Shown here: positions 8,597 to 17,836 of the stretch, piece by piece
How the letters are laid out: each line of letters starts with the position of its first letter
How positions within the stretch are numbered: position 1 is the stretch's first letter
DNA from: Amphibacillus xylanus NBRC 15112
GTDB taxonomy: Bacteria > Bacillota > Bacilli > Bacillales > Amphibacillaceae
Direction: 5' to 3'
Length of the DNA stretch: 64,000 nucleotides
NCBI RefSeq assembly: GCF_000307165.1
Contig: NC_018704.1
Coordinates: 992,001 to 1,056,000, forward strand
Notes under the pieces: generated by a model
The model's database searches: none
What the model was told of the DNA's origin: nothing
Seen by the model: the letters and a program-made list of their open reading frames with translations, nothing else
Position numbers and translations under genes: made by a program

Positions 8597-10546
8597 ATGG
8601 AAAATCAAATTTTAATTACATTTCCTGACGGAGCACAAAAGGCGTTTCCAAAAGGAACAACAGGAGAAGACATTGCACAATCAATTTCTCCAGGTTTAAG
8701 AAAGCAAGCTTTAGCAGTAACACTGGACCAAGTGTATTACGATTTAAAAACACCACTACCAGGAGATGGTGAAATCGCGATTATTACAAATAAACAACCT
8801 GAGGGCTTAGAAATCATGCGTCACTCAGCAGCCCACGTAATGGCACAAGCGATTAAACGCTTGTATGGCCATGATGTCAAACTTGGTGTAGGTCCAACAA
8901 TTGAGGATGGTTTTTATTATGATTTTGATTTAGACCAATCATTAACACCAGAAGATTTACCTAAGATTGAAAAAGAAATGCAACGTATTATTGATGAAAA
9001 TCTTGAAATTAGACGAGTTGAAGTGAGCCGTGCTGAAGCGGAGAGACTTTATCGTGATGAAGGCGATAACTTAAAGCTAGAACTACTTGAAGCTATTCCA
9101 GAAGATGAGACAGTAACGATTTATGAGCAAGGTGAATTTTTCGACCTTTGCCGTGGTGTACACGTCCCATCAACGAGCAAAATCAAAGTATTTAAGCTAT
9201 TGAGTATTTCAGGTGCGTACTGGCGTGGAGATAGTAATAACAAAATGCTTCAGCGTATTTATGGAACAGTCTTTAATAAACAGGCTGATTTAGATGAATA
9301 CTTGCGCTTACGTGAAGAGGCTAAAGAGCGTGACCATCGTAAATTAGGTAAAGAATTAGGTCTATTTACTGTATCACAAAAAGTAGGTCAAGGATTACCA
9401 ATTTGGTTACCAAAAGGAGCTACAATTCGCCGTATTATTGAGCGCTATATCGTTGATATTGAAGAAAAACTAGGCTATGATCACGTTTATACACCTGTTT
9501 TAGGTAGTGTAGAGCTATATAAAACAAGTGGACACTGGGATCACTATAAAGATGATATGTTCCCAACATTAGAAATGGATAACGAAGATCTTGTGCTTCG
9601 TCCAATGAACTGTCCACACCATATGATGGTATACAAAAATCAACTGTACAGCTACCGTCATTTACCAGTTAGAATTGCTGAACTTGGTATGATGCACCGT
9701 CATGAAATGTCAGGTGCACTTGCAGGTTTACAACGTGTACGTGCGATGACTTTAAATGATGCACATATTTTTGCTAGACCAGATCAGTTGAAAGAAGAAT
9801 TTATTCGAGTTGTAGAGCTTGTTCAAAATGTTTATCGTGACTTTGGCATTGAAGACTTCTACTTCCGTTTATCATATCGTGACCCAGAAGATAAAGAGAA
9901 ATATATCGATAATGATGAAATGTGGGAAATGGCACAAGCAACATTAAAAGAGACAATGGAAGAAATGAATTTGGAGTATGTTGAAGCTGTAGGAGAAGCG
10001 GCATTCTATGGTCCGAAGCTTGATGTACAAGTAAAAACTGCGCTAGGTAAAGATGAAACATTATCAACAGTTCAACTAGACTACCAGGCTGCAGAACGCT
10101 TTGACTTATCATATATTGGTGAGGATGGTCAAGAACACAGACCAGTTGTTATTCACCGTGGAATTGTAGGAACGATGGAACGTTTCGTTGCTTTCTTAAT
10201 TGAAGAGTATAAGGGAGCTTTCCCAACATGGTTAGCACCTGTTCAAGCACGCATTATTCCTGTTTCCAATGAAGCCCATGCTGACTATGCGAAGAAGGTT
10301 GAAGATGCACTTCGCATGGCGGGGATGCGTGTTGAGGTTGACTTACGTGATGAAAAGATGGGTTACAAAATTCGCGAAGCGCAAACTGAGAAATTACCAT
10401 TCGCTTTAGTTGTTGGTGATAATGAGGTAGAAGCTGGTGCTGTTAATGTTCGTCGCTATGGTAAGAAAAAATCAGAAACCTTAAGCCTTGATGCTTTTAT
10501 CGCAATGGTTAAAGAAGAAATTGAAACAAAATCAAGAAATAATTAA
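8597..10546 (+). CDS. thrS: Threonine-tRNA ligase
   Basis: Charges tRNA-Thr. Domains in order: N-terminal TGS domain (residues 1-62), editing domain with [10 protein letters not shown] near residue 75, and class II catalytic core with motif 2 [13 protein letters not shown] and motif 3 [19 protein letters not shown], then an anticodon-binding domain. Zinc ligands are expected in [10 protein letters not shown] and the later His of the core. The length of 649 residues is normal. AAAGGAGCG precedes the ATG. Expression is controlled by the upstream T-box. Confidence 0.98.
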   Translation: MENQILITFPDGAQKAFPKGTTGEDIAQSISPGLRKQALAVTLDQVYYDLKTPLPGDGEIAIITNKQPEGLEIMRHSAAHVMAQAIKRLYGHDVKLGVGPTIEDGFYYDFDLDQSLTPEDLPKIEKEMQRIIDENLEIRRVEVSRAEAERLYRDEGDNLKLELLEAIPEDETVTIYEQGEFFDLCRGVHVPSTSKIKVFKLLSISGAYWRGDSNNKMLQRIYGTVFNKQADLDEYLRLREEAKERDHRKLGKELGLFTVSQKVGQGLPIWLPKGATIRRIIERYIVDIEEKLGYDHVYTPVLGSVELYKTSGHWDHYKDDMFPTLEMDNEDLVLRPMNCPHHMMVYKNQLYSYRHLPVRIAELGMMHRHEMSGALAGLQRVRAMTLNDAHIFARPDQLKEEFIRVVELVQNVYRDFGIEDFYFRLSYRDPEDKEKYIDNDEMWEMAQATLKETMEEMNLEYVEAVGEAAFYGPKLDVQVKTALGKDETLSTVQLDYQAAERFDLSYIGEDGQEHRPVVIHRGIVGTMERFVAFLIEEYKGAFPTWLAPVQARIIPVSNEAHADYAKKVEDALRMAGMRVEVDLRDEKMGYKIREAQTEKLPFALVVGDNEVEAGAVNVRRYGKKKSETLSLDAFIAMVKEEIETKSRNN

Positions 10547-10555
10547 ATTTAAGTG

Positions 10556-10590
10556 GAACTGCCCTTGATTAAGGGCGGTTCTATTTTGTT
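10556..10590 (+). terminator. Intrinsic terminator after thrS
   Basis: GAACTGCCCTT GATT AAGGGCGGTTC forms a strong hairpin followed by TATTTTGTTTGT. Confidence 0.8.
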
Positions 10591-10653
10591 TGTTTGTTGT
10601 CCCTCTGTTTTACGTATGTTATACTATAACTAATTGGGAGTGGAGGGAATTTG

Positions 10654-10992
10654 ATGAAAAACACTAAAGTCATTTGTGAAAAGTGTAATGGTGTTGTAGA
10701 ATCAGGTGAAGACCTTGTGACAACGACGCTATTTTTACCAGTTGTCGCTTACCATGAAGATTGTTTTGTCGATCACTTAAAAGGTAGTCGAGGCTTTATC
10801 CTATCAGGTGTTCCAATTAACGGACTTTATTCAAATATTACTACTATATTGTGTGTTATCCTTGCTATTATCAGTCTTGTGTTTTTTGAAAGTATGGCGA
10901 TTCTGTTTTTTGCAAGTTTAATTCCAATTGCCTATCGTCTATACTCTTATTTTATTTATGAACGTCCTTTAAAAAACCTTGACAATCATTAA
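10654..10992 (+). CDS. Small membrane protein with N-terminal zinc-binding-like cysteines
   Basis: A 112-residue protein. The N-terminal 40 residues hold CEKC and HEDCF, an arrangement compatible with a small metal-binding knuckle. Two hydrophobic segments follow (about residues 59-76 and 79-96) and a short positive tail. The ATG at 10654 is preferred over the TTG at 10651, because GTGGAGGG lies seven bases upstream. It is isolated between the thrS terminator and the infC leader; the infC promoter begins inside its last codons. Function unknown. Confidence 0.7.
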   Translation: MKNTKVICEKCNGVVESGEDLVTTTLFLPVVAYHEDCFVDHLKGSRGFILSGVPINGLYSNITTILCVILAIISLVFFESMAILFFASLIPIAYRLYSYFIYERPLKNLDNH

Positions 10993-11007
10993 ATAGAGTG
11001 TTAAGAT
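10979..11007 (+). promoter_or_regulatory. Promoter of infC-rpmI-rplT, inside the end of the upstream gene
   Basis: TTGACA and TAAGAT are separated by exactly 17 bases. The -35 lies within the last codons of the preceding gene, so the two are closely packed. Confidence 0.7.
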
Positions 11008-11029
11008 AATCTAGTGTGAAATTTAAATA

Positions 11030-11160
11030 TGATCAATTGACAAGTAGAGGCACCCGCTTCTCGCCTGTTCGACACATCAAGTAGTTGCCAGGTTATTTAA
11101 CAGTCGTTATTCTGATTAAACAGGATAAGTGTGGGTGCATTGGTACCGACACTTTTTTTA
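11030..11160 (+). promoter_or_regulatory. L20-type ribosomal protein leader with terminator
   Basis: The infC leader carries AGGCACCCGCTTCTCGCCT, the signature of the Bacillus infC/L20 leader. It ends in a hairpin AAGTGT-GGGTGC-ATTG-GTACCG-ACACTT followed by seven T (11127-11160). GCACCC upstream can pair with GGGTGC in the terminator stem, giving an antiterminator alternative. In B. subtilis free L20 binds this leader and favours termination. Assignment is from motif and position; folding was not computed. Confidence 0.8.
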
Positions 11161-11325
11161 TTTGATTTTATTCAAATAAGAGAGGATAGCATGTTTCGAC
11201 ATGAAACAAACCGTGACGTAAATATGCTTATTTTATCAGAGAATCACACTTAAATGGTCGGATGACTACACTTTAAATTTTTGTCAATCATCACACGTTT
11301 TAAATATTCTCGGAGGTGAATGGCT

Positions 11326-11841
11326 ATTAGCAAAGAAATGAACGTTAATGAGGGGATTCGTGCACGTGAAGTTCGTTTAATTGATTCAAATGGGGATCAA
11401 CTAGGTGTTAAATCTCGTCAAGAGGCTTTAGAGATTGCTGCAACTCGTAACTTAGATCTTGTATTAGTTGCACCAAACGCTAAGCCACCTGTATGTCGCA
11501 TCATGGACTACGGAAAATATCGCTTTGAACAACAGAAGAAAGATAGAGAAGCACGCAAGAAGCAAAAAGTTATTAACATTAAAGAAGTTCGTTTAAGTCC
11601 TGGTATTGAAGATCATGACTTTAATACAAAACTTCGTAATGCACGCAAGTTCTTGGAAAAGGGAGATAAAGTTAAAGTATCAATCCGATTCAGAGGACGA
11701 GCAATCACGCACAAAGATCTTGGACGTGATGTGCTAGAGCGTATGGCTGAAGCATGTAATGACATTTCAACTGTTGAACAAAAGCCGAAAATGGAAGGTC
11801 GCAGCATGTTCTTAATGCTTGCACCAACAAATGATAAATAA
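11326..11841 (+). CDS. infC: Translation initiation factor IF-3 (probable AUU start)
   Basis: Binds the 30S subunit, prevents premature 50S joining and checks start codons. The protein reads [19 protein letters not shown], then the conserved [19 protein letters not shown] linker region and the C-terminal domain to about residue 172. I place the start at the ATT at 11326, because GGAGGTG (11312-11318) is seven bases upstream of it. The in-frame ATG at 11320 is only one base from that site. Non-AUG starts are a known IF-3 trait that supports autoregulation. rpmI and rplT follow. Confidence 0.95.
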   Translation: MSKEMNVNEGIRAREVRLIDSNGDQLGVKSRQEALEIAATRNLDLVLVAPNAKPPVCRIMDYGKYRFEQQKKDREARKKQKVINIKEVRLSPGIEDHDFNTKLRNARKFLEKGDKVKVSIRFRGRAITHKDLGRDVLERMAEACNDISTVEQKPKMEGRSMFLMLAPTNDK

Positions 11842-11874
11842 GTTTTATTTTGATGTTTTTAAGGAGGAACAACT

Positions 11875-12069
11875 ATGCCAAAAATGAAAACACACAAGGG
11901 CACACAAAAACGTTTTAAAAGAACAGCTTCTGGAAAGCTAAAACGTGCTCAAGGTTATACAAGTCACTTGTTTGCAAATAAATCACAAAAACAAAAAAGA
12001 AAACTACGTAAAAATGCGCTCGTTTCTAAAGGCGATCAAAAGCGCATTGATCAAATGTTACCAAGATAA
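11875..12069 (+). CDS. rpmI: 50S ribosomal protein bL35
   Basis: A basic protein of 64 residues beginning [17 protein letters not shown], the standard bL35 opening, and ending [16 protein letters not shown] lies seven bases before the ATG. It is the middle gene of the infC-rpmI-rplT operon. Confidence 0.98.
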   Translation: MPKMKTHKGTQKRFKRTASGKLKRAQGYTSHLFANKSQKQKRKLRKNALVSKGDQKRIDQMLPR

Positions 12070-12111
12070 TACTGAAGATTGGTTTTTGGTTATATATAGG
12101 AGGGAATTATT

Positions 12112-12471
12112 ATGGCACGTGTTAAAGGTGGAACAGTTACACGCAAGCGTCGTAAACGTATATTAAAATTAGCTAAAGGTTACTATGGTTCAAAACATAG
12201 TCTATTTAAAGTAGCAAAACAACAAGTATGGAAATCAGGTCAATACGCATATCGTGACCGTAAGCAGAGAAAACGCGACTTCCGTAAATTATGGATCGCA
12301 CGTATTAATGCTGCTGCACGTCTAAACGATATTTCATATAGCCGTCTAATGCACGGTTTGAAATTAGCAGGTATTGAAGTAAACCGTAAGATGCTTGCAG
12401 AACTAGCTGTTTCTGATGCAGCTGCATTCACACAATTAACGGAGCAAGCTAAAGCAGCATTAAATAAATAA
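12112..12471 (+). CDS. rplT: 50S ribosomal protein bL20
   Basis: A 119-residue, highly basic ribosomal protein beginning [18 protein letters not shown], with the conserved [18 protein letters not shown] and RINAAAR segments. It binds 23S rRNA early in 50S assembly and, in Bacillus, represses its own operon through the infC leader. AGGAGGG precedes the ATG. It is the last gene of the operon and is followed by a strong terminator. Confidence 0.98.
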   Translation: MARVKGGTVTRKRRKRILKLAKGYYGSKHSLFKVAKQQVWKSGQYAYRDRKQRKRDFRKLWIARINAAARLNDISYSRLMHGLKLAGIEVNRKMLAELAVSDAAAFTQLTEQAKAALNK

Positions 12472-12478
12472 TAAACTT

Positions 12479-12515
12479 AAGAGTTGTTTTCTTATCTAAG
12501 AGACAACTCTTTTAT
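12479..12515 (+). terminator. Intrinsic terminator of the infC operon
   Basis: AAGAGTTGT and ACAACTCTT form the stem, extended inward by TTTC/GAGA, followed by TTATTTTT. Confidence 0.8.
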
Positions 12516-12551
12516 TTTTATAAAAAAATGATCGTAAAAATGAGGATTGAA

Positions 12552-12806
12552 ATGAAAAAAATATATATGTTGCTTATCATCATCAATCTATGCAGTTTAA
12601 TCATTATGAAGGTGGATAAGTCACGGGCGAGAAATAATCAGTGGCGCATCCCTGAAATGAACATATGGCTCATTAGCTTACTCGGAGGTTCAGTTGGTAC
12701 ATATATTGGAATGAAGCTTTTTCGTCATAAAACAAAACACTTATCATTTAAAATAGGCATTCCGTTATTGATTTTAATTCAAGCATTGACCTTAATTATG
12801 CTATAA
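12552..12806 (+). CDS. DUF1294 family membrane protein
   Basis: An 84-residue membrane protein with the family signature: DKSRARNNQWRIPE followed by LGGSVGTYIGMKLFRHKT. Three hydrophobic segments surround these motifs. The ATG at 12552 is chosen because GAGG lies six bases upstream; the earlier ATGs at 12528 and 12540 have no ribosome site. Function unknown. Confidence 0.85.
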   Translation: MKKIYMLLIIINLCSLIIMKVDKSRARNNQWRIPEMNIWLISLLGGSVGTYIGMKLFRHKTKHLSFKIGIPLLILIQALTLIML

Positions 12807-12879
12807 TAATCTTTAACTGATCATAAACGATAAGCGTTTTTCATAAATATAACCGAAAGGGAGAGGAGGCCAAAATGAA

Positions 12880-13446
12880 ATGGACCAAATCGAACAATAT
12901 ATTGAATTTTTACGTAATACGCATATATTAATTGCACCGTTATTGTTTATTGTTCTTCATGGCGTTCGATCAATATTTTTCATACCTGTTATTGCAATTT
13001 GTATCGCAGGTGGAATGATATTTGGTATCATTCCTGGCATCATCCTATCTATTATTGGGTTATTATTATCTAGTATTATTTTTTATGCAATGGCGAAAAA
13101 AATGCCCTTCCTAACTAATCGACTAATGAAAATGAAATCAAAAATAAAAACAAATGACAAACAATTAACAGTCGGTCAAATTACAATCTTAAGATTAATA
13201 CCGTTTATTCATTATCATTTGTTATCATTTTTACTATACGAATCGACCGATGACTTTCAATCGTATGTCAGTGCATCATTTTATACGGTAATACCAATGT
13301 CGGTTGTTTATACAACAATCGGTCAATCAGTAATTAATTTTTCACCGCTTGTATCGTTAATCTTATTGGCCAGCTTAACGACTTTATTATTATTTATCTC
13401 ACGGAAAAAAACCGAACGTGTTAGCGTACGTGAATTTTTGAGATGA
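12880..13446 (+). CDS. TVP38/TMEM64 (VTT domain) family membrane protein
   Basis: A 188-residue polytopic membrane protein of the DedA/TVP38 class, by the order of hydrophobic segments and the GVRSIFFIPVIAICIAGGMIFG stretch, split here as GVRSIFFIPV and CIAGGMIFG. The B. subtilis relative YtxB lies in the dnaI-thrS region; here a relative lies after rplT. Family members are implicated in lipid scrambling or transport, but no specific role is known here. GAGAGGAGG precedes the ATG at 12880. An out-of-frame ATG at 12875 opens only a very short frame. Confidence 0.75.
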   Translation: MDQIEQYIEFLRNTHILIAPLLFIVLHGVRSIFFIPVIAICIAGGMIFGIIPGIILSIIGLLLSSIIFYAMAKKMPFLTNRLMKMKSKIKTNDKQLTVGQITILRLIPFIHYHLLSFLLYESTDDFQSYVSASFYTVIPMSVVYTTIGQSVINFSPLVSLILLASLTTLLLFISRKKTERVSVREFLR

Positions 13447-13518
13447 TCGGGTAACATATTTATTACTTAATTTTATATAAAAAACAGCAGATAGATTTAC
13501 TAAGAATGAGGGATATAG

Positions 13519-13965
13519 ATGGAGTATAAATTGTTAATTAATTTGATACACGAAGATGCAAAATTACCATATCGTGCAAACGAAGGTGATGCTGGTCTTG
13601 ATTTATTTTCTATTGAAGAGCAAATCATTAACCCAGGAGAATCAGCATTAGTAAGAACAGGCTTACAAATTGAATTACCTAAAGGGACAGAAGCACAGAT
13701 TAGACCTAGAAGCGGCTTAGCTTTAAAACACTCAATTACTGTGTTAAATAGTCCTGGAACAATCGACGAAGGTTACCGTGGCGAAATCAAAGTGATCTTA
13801 ATCAATCATGGTAAAGAAGAGTTTAAGATTGAAAAACATATGAGAATTGCCCAAATGGTGATCGCTCCAGTCCTTAAAGTTGAACTAGTTGAAACAAGCG
13901 ATCTATCTAAAACAGATCGAGATCAAGGCGGATTCGGCTCATCAGGCAAAACAGGAACTAAATAA
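13519..13965 (+). CDS. dut: dUTP diphosphatase (trimeric type)
   Basis: Hydrolyses dUTP to dUMP and pyrophosphate, keeping uracil out of DNA. All five motifs of trimeric dUTPases are present: [34 protein letters not shown] and the C-terminal DQGGFGSSG. The 148-residue length is normal. It stands alone between the membrane protein gene and the repeat array and has its own terminator. Confidence 0.97.
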   Translation: MEYKLLINLIHEDAKLPYRANEGDAGLDLFSIEEQIINPGESALVRTGLQIELPKGTEAQIRPRSGLALKHSITVLNSPGTIDEGYRGEIKVILINHGKEEFKIEKHMRIAQMVIAPVLKVELVETSDLSKTDRDQGGFGSSGKTGTK

Positions 13966-13989
13966 TCGTTCTGAAAAATTTATTAGCAC

Positions 13990-14027
13990 AAGACGACTAG
14001 CAAACTAGCTCAGCTCGTCTTTTTTGT
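13990..14027 (+). terminator. Intrinsic terminator after dut
   Basis: AAGACGA and TCGTCTT pair across an 18-base loop that contains a small CTAG hairpin; TTTTTTG follows. Confidence 0.75.
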
Positions 14028-14041
14028 TTATCAGATAATGG

Positions 14042-14712
14042 CTATCTTTAATGTTTAGTTTAAAAATTGCTGAAAATGTTGAAGAAAATGCGCTAATCAT
14101 TAAAGTTAGGTCTAAAGAGATTCGAAAAGGTTAAAGATTATGCATTAATCGTAAACGTTTAGTCTATAAAAAGTCGCAAACGATGAAGATTAAGCACTAA
14201 TCGTTAATGTTTTGTCTAAAAAAAGTTTTAAACGTTAAAGATTAAGCCCTAATCGTTAATGTTTTTCCAAAAAAAGTTTTAAACGTTAAAGATTATGCTC
14301 CAATCGTTAATGTTTTACCATAAAAAAGTCGCAAAGATTGAAGATTATGCTCCAATCGTTAATGTTTTATCAAAAAAAAGTCGCAAACGTTAAGGATTAA
14401 ACCTAATCGTTAATGTTTTGCCATAAAAAAGTCGCAAACGATGAAGATTAAGCCCTAATCGTTAATGTTTTACCAAAAAAAAGTCGCAAACGTTAAGGAT
14501 TAAGCCCTAATCGTAAACGTTTAGCTATAAAAAAGTCGCAAACGATGAAGATTAAGCCCTAATCGTTAATGTTTTACCAAAAAAAAGTCGCAAACGTTAA
14601 GGATTAAGCCCTAATCGTAAACGTTTTGCCTAAAAAAAGTCACAAACATCAAAGATAACGCCAGAATCTTAAACATTTTGCTTAAAAATATGCAAAAACG
14701 TTTAAGATACCT
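14042..14712 (+). repeat. Array of about 13 phased 52-bp repeats (array 1)
   Basis: About 670 non-coding bases made of alternating 14-bp arms: AATCGTTAAYGTTT and its reverse complement AAACGTTAAGGATT. Inside each unit the two arms are joined by a 7-base linker (usually AAGCCCT), so their centres are 21 bp apart. The next arm lies 31 bp on, across an A-rich linker ending GTCGC. GTCGC-type anchors recur at 14173, 14328, 14380, 14431, 14483, 14535 and 14587, giving a 51-52 bp period. All frames are full of stops. A second array of the same design lies at 45222-45742. Confidence 0.9.
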
Positions 14713-14839
14713 CAAAAATATAGACACGCCTACAAAATGTCAAGGTCGCTGCTAATAACAATGCAAAAAAACATAAAACTCCTCACTGTCAATATTCAGA
14801 AAAGTCCGTTATAATATCATGAGGAGGAGGTCATACATA

Positions 14840-15916
14840 ATGAATGAAAAATTAACAATGTTTAAAGAATTAACTGAAGCTAAAGGTATTTCAGGTAATG
14901 AAAAAGAAGCGCGTGAGGTTATGAAAAAATATATTGAACCTTATGCGACTGAAGTTTTTACAGATCATTTAGGAAGCTTAATTGCTAAAAAAGTAGGTCA
15001 AGAGGATGGCCCTAAAGTGATGGTTGCTGGTCACTTAGATGAAATCGGACTGATGGTCACTCGAATTGACGATAACGGTTTCCTTTATTTCCAAACAATC
15101 GGTGGTTGGTGGAGCCAAGTAATGCTCGCTCAACGTGTAACTGTTTGTACGCAAAAAGGAGATATTGTAGGTGTGATTGGTTCAAAACCACCACATATTA
15201 TGCCAGCTGAAGCTCGTAGAAAGCCATATGAAATTAAAGATATGTTCATCGATATTGGTGCAACAAGTAAAGAAGAAGCAGAATCATTCGGCGTTAGACC
15301 AGGTGACTCTGTCGTTCCTTACTTCGAATTCCAACCAATGAAAAACGAAAAACTATTACTTGCAAAAGCGTGGGATAACCGAGTAGGTTGTGCGATTGCA
15401 ATTGAAGTACTAAAACAATTGAAAGACGTAGATCATCCAAACGTTGTTTACGGTGTAGGAACTGTTCAAGAAGAAGTTGGTTTACGTGGAGCTAAAACTT
15501 CGACAAACATGATCGAACCAGATATTGGAATTGCAGTTGATACAGGAATTGCTGGAGATACACCAGGAATTTCGCCAAATGATGCCGATGGTAAGATTGG
15601 TAAAGGTCCACAAATCATCATCTATGATGCATCAATGGTTTCGCATAAGGGATTAAGAGATTTTGTCATTAAAACTGCTGATGATAATAACATTCCATAT
15701 CAGTATGCATCAATTGCTGCAGGTGGAACAGATAGTGGTTCAATTCACCTAACAGCAAATGGTGTACCAGCGTTATCAATTGGTATCGCAACAAGATATA
15801 TTCATTCACATGCTGGCATTATTCATGAAGATGACTTTGACAATACAGTGAAACTAATTGTAGAAGTTATTAAGCAATTAGACAAAGATACAGTACACAA
15901 AATAACATTTGATTAA
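14840..15916 (+). CDS. ysdC: M42 family glutamyl aminopeptidase / YsdC-like
   Basis: Dinuclear-metal aminopeptidase of the M42 family, 358 residues, forming large tetrahedral shells in known members. Metal and catalytic motifs are visible: [31 protein letters not shown] and the C-terminal [12 protein letters not shown]. The start is the ATG at 14840, nine bases after GGAGGAGGT; the frame from 14819 begins before that site. A TATAAT at 14810-14815 may be its -10. The gene sits after the rplT/dut region, where B. subtilis has ysdC. Confidence 0.93.
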   Translation: MNEKLTMFKELTEAKGISGNEKEAREVMKKYIEPYATEVFTDHLGSLIAKKVGQEDGPKVMVAGHLDEIGLMVTRIDDNGFLYFQTIGGWWSQVMLAQRVTVCTQKGDIVGVIGSKPPHIMPAEARRKPYEIKDMFIDIGATSKEEAESFGVRPGDSVVPYFEFQPMKNEKLLLAKAWDNRVGCAIAIEVLKQLKDVDHPNVVYGVGTVQEEVGLRGAKTSTNMIEPDIGIAVDTGIAGDTPGISPNDADGKIGKGPQIIIYDASMVSHKGLRDFVIKTADDNNIPYQYASIAAGGTDSGSIHLTANGVPALSIGIATRYIHSHAGIIHEDDFDNTVKLIVEVIKQLDKDTVHKITFD

Positions 15917-15926
15917 TTAGTAAATA

Positions 15927-15977
15927 AAACCCTGATAAAAAGGCTTTTGCGAATGCCTCTTATCAGGGTTTTTTCAT
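15927..15977. terminator. Bidirectional terminator between convergent genes
   Basis: AAACCCTGATAA and TTATCAGGGTTT pair in a 12-bp stem, with TTTTTT on the + side and TTTATTT on the - side. It serves the M42 peptidase (+) and the ABC operon (-). Confidence 0.85.
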
Positions 15978-15999
15978 TGATTAGTTAAAAAATCACTAA

Positions 16000-16686
16000 T
16001 TAATTCATAATATCCATATTTATTCTTCCGTCTTTAATATCAATGATCCGATCAGCGAGCTGAGCAACCTTTTGATCGTGGGTGATTAAGATAAAAGTTG
16101 ACTTAAACTCTTCGTTGATTTTCTTCAATAAATTAAAAACGATTTTAGTTGTTTCTGTATCAAGGTTACCAGTGGGCTCATCACCTAAAATGATTTTAGG
16201 ACGGTTAATTAGAGAGCGGGCGATTGCGGCTCTTTGCTGTTGGCCACCAGACAAATCTGTTGCTTTATTATGTTTAACTTTTGTTAATCCAACTGTTTCA
16301 ATTAATTCATCAGCCAACTCTAGCGCTTCTTTCGTCACTTTATTATGCTTGATTCGATATGGCATTAAGACATTCTCAAGCACCGTAAACTCAGGGAGCA
16401 GGTGATGGAACTGAAAGATAAAGCCGATCGTTTCATTCCGGAGAATCGCCAATTCATCTTTATTCATATTGGCTGTACTTCTACCATCGATGATCACTTC
16501 ACCACTCGTCGGTGTATCTAGTGTCCCAATGATATTCATCAGCGTTGATTTACCACTACCTGAAGTACCAATAATTGAATTAAACGATGATTCCTCAAAA
16601 TCTAAATTTATATCAAATAAAACTTGATTCTTTACTTTAGTACCGTAAACTTTTGTAATATTTTTTAGTTCTAGTAGCTTAGCCAT
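16000..16686 (-). CDS. ABC transporter ATP-binding protein (MacB/LolD type)
   Basis: A 228-residue ATPase with Walker A GTSGSGKST, Q-loop FQF, signature LSGGQQQR, Walker B IILGDEPTGNLD and the switch His of ITHD. The MNIIGTLDTPTSG and GDEPTGNLD segments are typical of the MacB/LolD/FtsE class, which power mechanotransmission rather than channel transport. It overlaps the upstream permease gene by eight bases, so the two are translationally coupled and act as one transporter. The substrate cannot be read from the sequence. Confidence 0.95.
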   Translation of the reverse strand: MAKLLELKNITKVYGTKVKNQVLFDINLDFEESSFNSIIGTSGSGKSTLMNIIGTLDTPTSGEVIIDGRSTANMNKDELAILRNETIGFIFQFHHLLPEFTVLENVLMPYRIKHNKVTKEALELADELIETVGLTKVKHNKATDLSGGQQQRAAIARSLINRPKIILGDEPTGNLDTETTKIVFNLLKKINEEFKSTFILITHDQKVAQLADRIIDIKDGRINMDIMN

Positions 16687-17836
16687 TTTTAATCACCTCG
16701 ATTGGATTCAACTTAGAAGAATTTTTAGCTGGGATAACTGCAGCAACCGTAGTCGCAACAACAGCAATTACAAATGAAATCACGATAAATGGAATATTTA
16801 AATTAAATGGCACCAATGCTGTTCCATCAGGATTTTTTACAAAGAATGAAAATGCGTAAGACAAGCCAATCCCGACTGCAACTCCGATCAGACTCCCAAC
16901 TAACCCTAGCATAAATCCTTGGAATAAGAAGATAAAACTAGCCGTTCGATCCTTAATCCCCATTGCTTTTAAAATACCGAGTTGTTTAGATTTTTGAACA
17001 ACAGAAATAGCTAGAACTGATGCGATACCGAGTAGCACAGCCAGTAAAACAAATACTTGAATCATATAGCTTGAAATGGATTGACCAGTTAAACCTGATA
17101 ATAACTGCTCATTTTGATCTTTCCAATTTGTTGTGATTAAATTATCATCCAAATGTGAGGCGATATCCTCCGCTATGACATCAGCCGCAAATACGTCATC
17201 AACTTGAGTTTCAATTGCTGAAAGCTGATTTTCCTCATTAAAAAACTTTTGCGCATTATTTAATGGACTGATCATCCAAGATTTGTTCAAACTTGCGACT
17301 CCTAAGTCAAAAATACCGACAATCTCTAATTCTACTTCATTAAAACTAGTTGTTAAGAAATTAACGCTATCATTTAAGCTTAGCTCTAAGTCTTTAGCTA
17401 AGTTAGTCCCGATCATAATTTCATTTTCACTAGCTGGAATATGTCCTTCAACTAATGAGCTTTCAAAATCATAAATTTGATTGGCTTGTTCAAATTCAAA
17501 GCCTCTCATGAGGACAGGGTATGTGTCATCCTCATCTAGCACGATAAAACCAGAACCATCAAATGATTTAGACACAGCAGTTAGTCTTTGATCGTTTTTA
17601 AGTTGGTCAAATAATGTATTATCATCTGTAAAATAATTTTGAGTTCCAGCTGCTTCAATGGTAATTTGTGATGAATTCCCAATCGTTGTGTCAACTAAAG
17701 AAGCCTGTAAGCCAGTAATTAATGAACCAATAAATATTTGAACCGAAACGCCAATGACAATGCCAATTAGAATAAGTAATGTCTGTCCCTTACTAGATAA
17801 TAAAAATCGCTTAGCGATACTAAATGCTAGTTTCAA
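16679..17836 (-). CDS. ABC transporter permease (MacB/FtsX type)
   Basis: A 385-residue permease with one N-terminal membrane segment (about residues 17-38), an extracytoplasmic domain to about residue 250 (MacB-PCD-like), and three C-terminal membrane segments of the FtsX domain. It starts with TTG at 17836. The AAGGAGG ribosome site lies within the last codons of the upstream cobalamin-binding gene, whose stop directly abuts this start. That layout implies coupled translation of the three-gene operon. Confidence 0.92.
   Translation of the reverse strand: MKLAFSIAKRFLLSSKGQTLLILIGIVIGVSVQIFIGSLITGLQASLVDTTIGNSSQITIEAAGTQNYFTDDNTLFDQLKNDQRLTAVSKSFDGSGFIVLDEDDTYPVLMRGFEFEQANQIYDFESSLVEGHIPASENEIMIGTNLAKDLELSLNDSVNFLTTSFNEVELEIVGIFDLGVASLNKSWMISPLNNAQKFFNEENQLSAIETQVDDVFAADVIAEDIASHLDDNLITTNWKDQNEQLLSGLTGQSISSYMIQVFVLLAVLLGIASVLAISVVQKSKQLGILKAMGIKDRTASFIFLFQGFMLGLVGSLIGVAVGIGLSYAFSFFVKNPDGTALVPFNLNIPFIVISFVIAVVATTVAAVIPAKNSSKLNPIEVIKNG

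Noticed and set aside
14042-14712. CRISPR array
   Set aside because: Repeats are imperfect, alternate in orientation and have similar, not unique, spacers; no cas gene is nearby.
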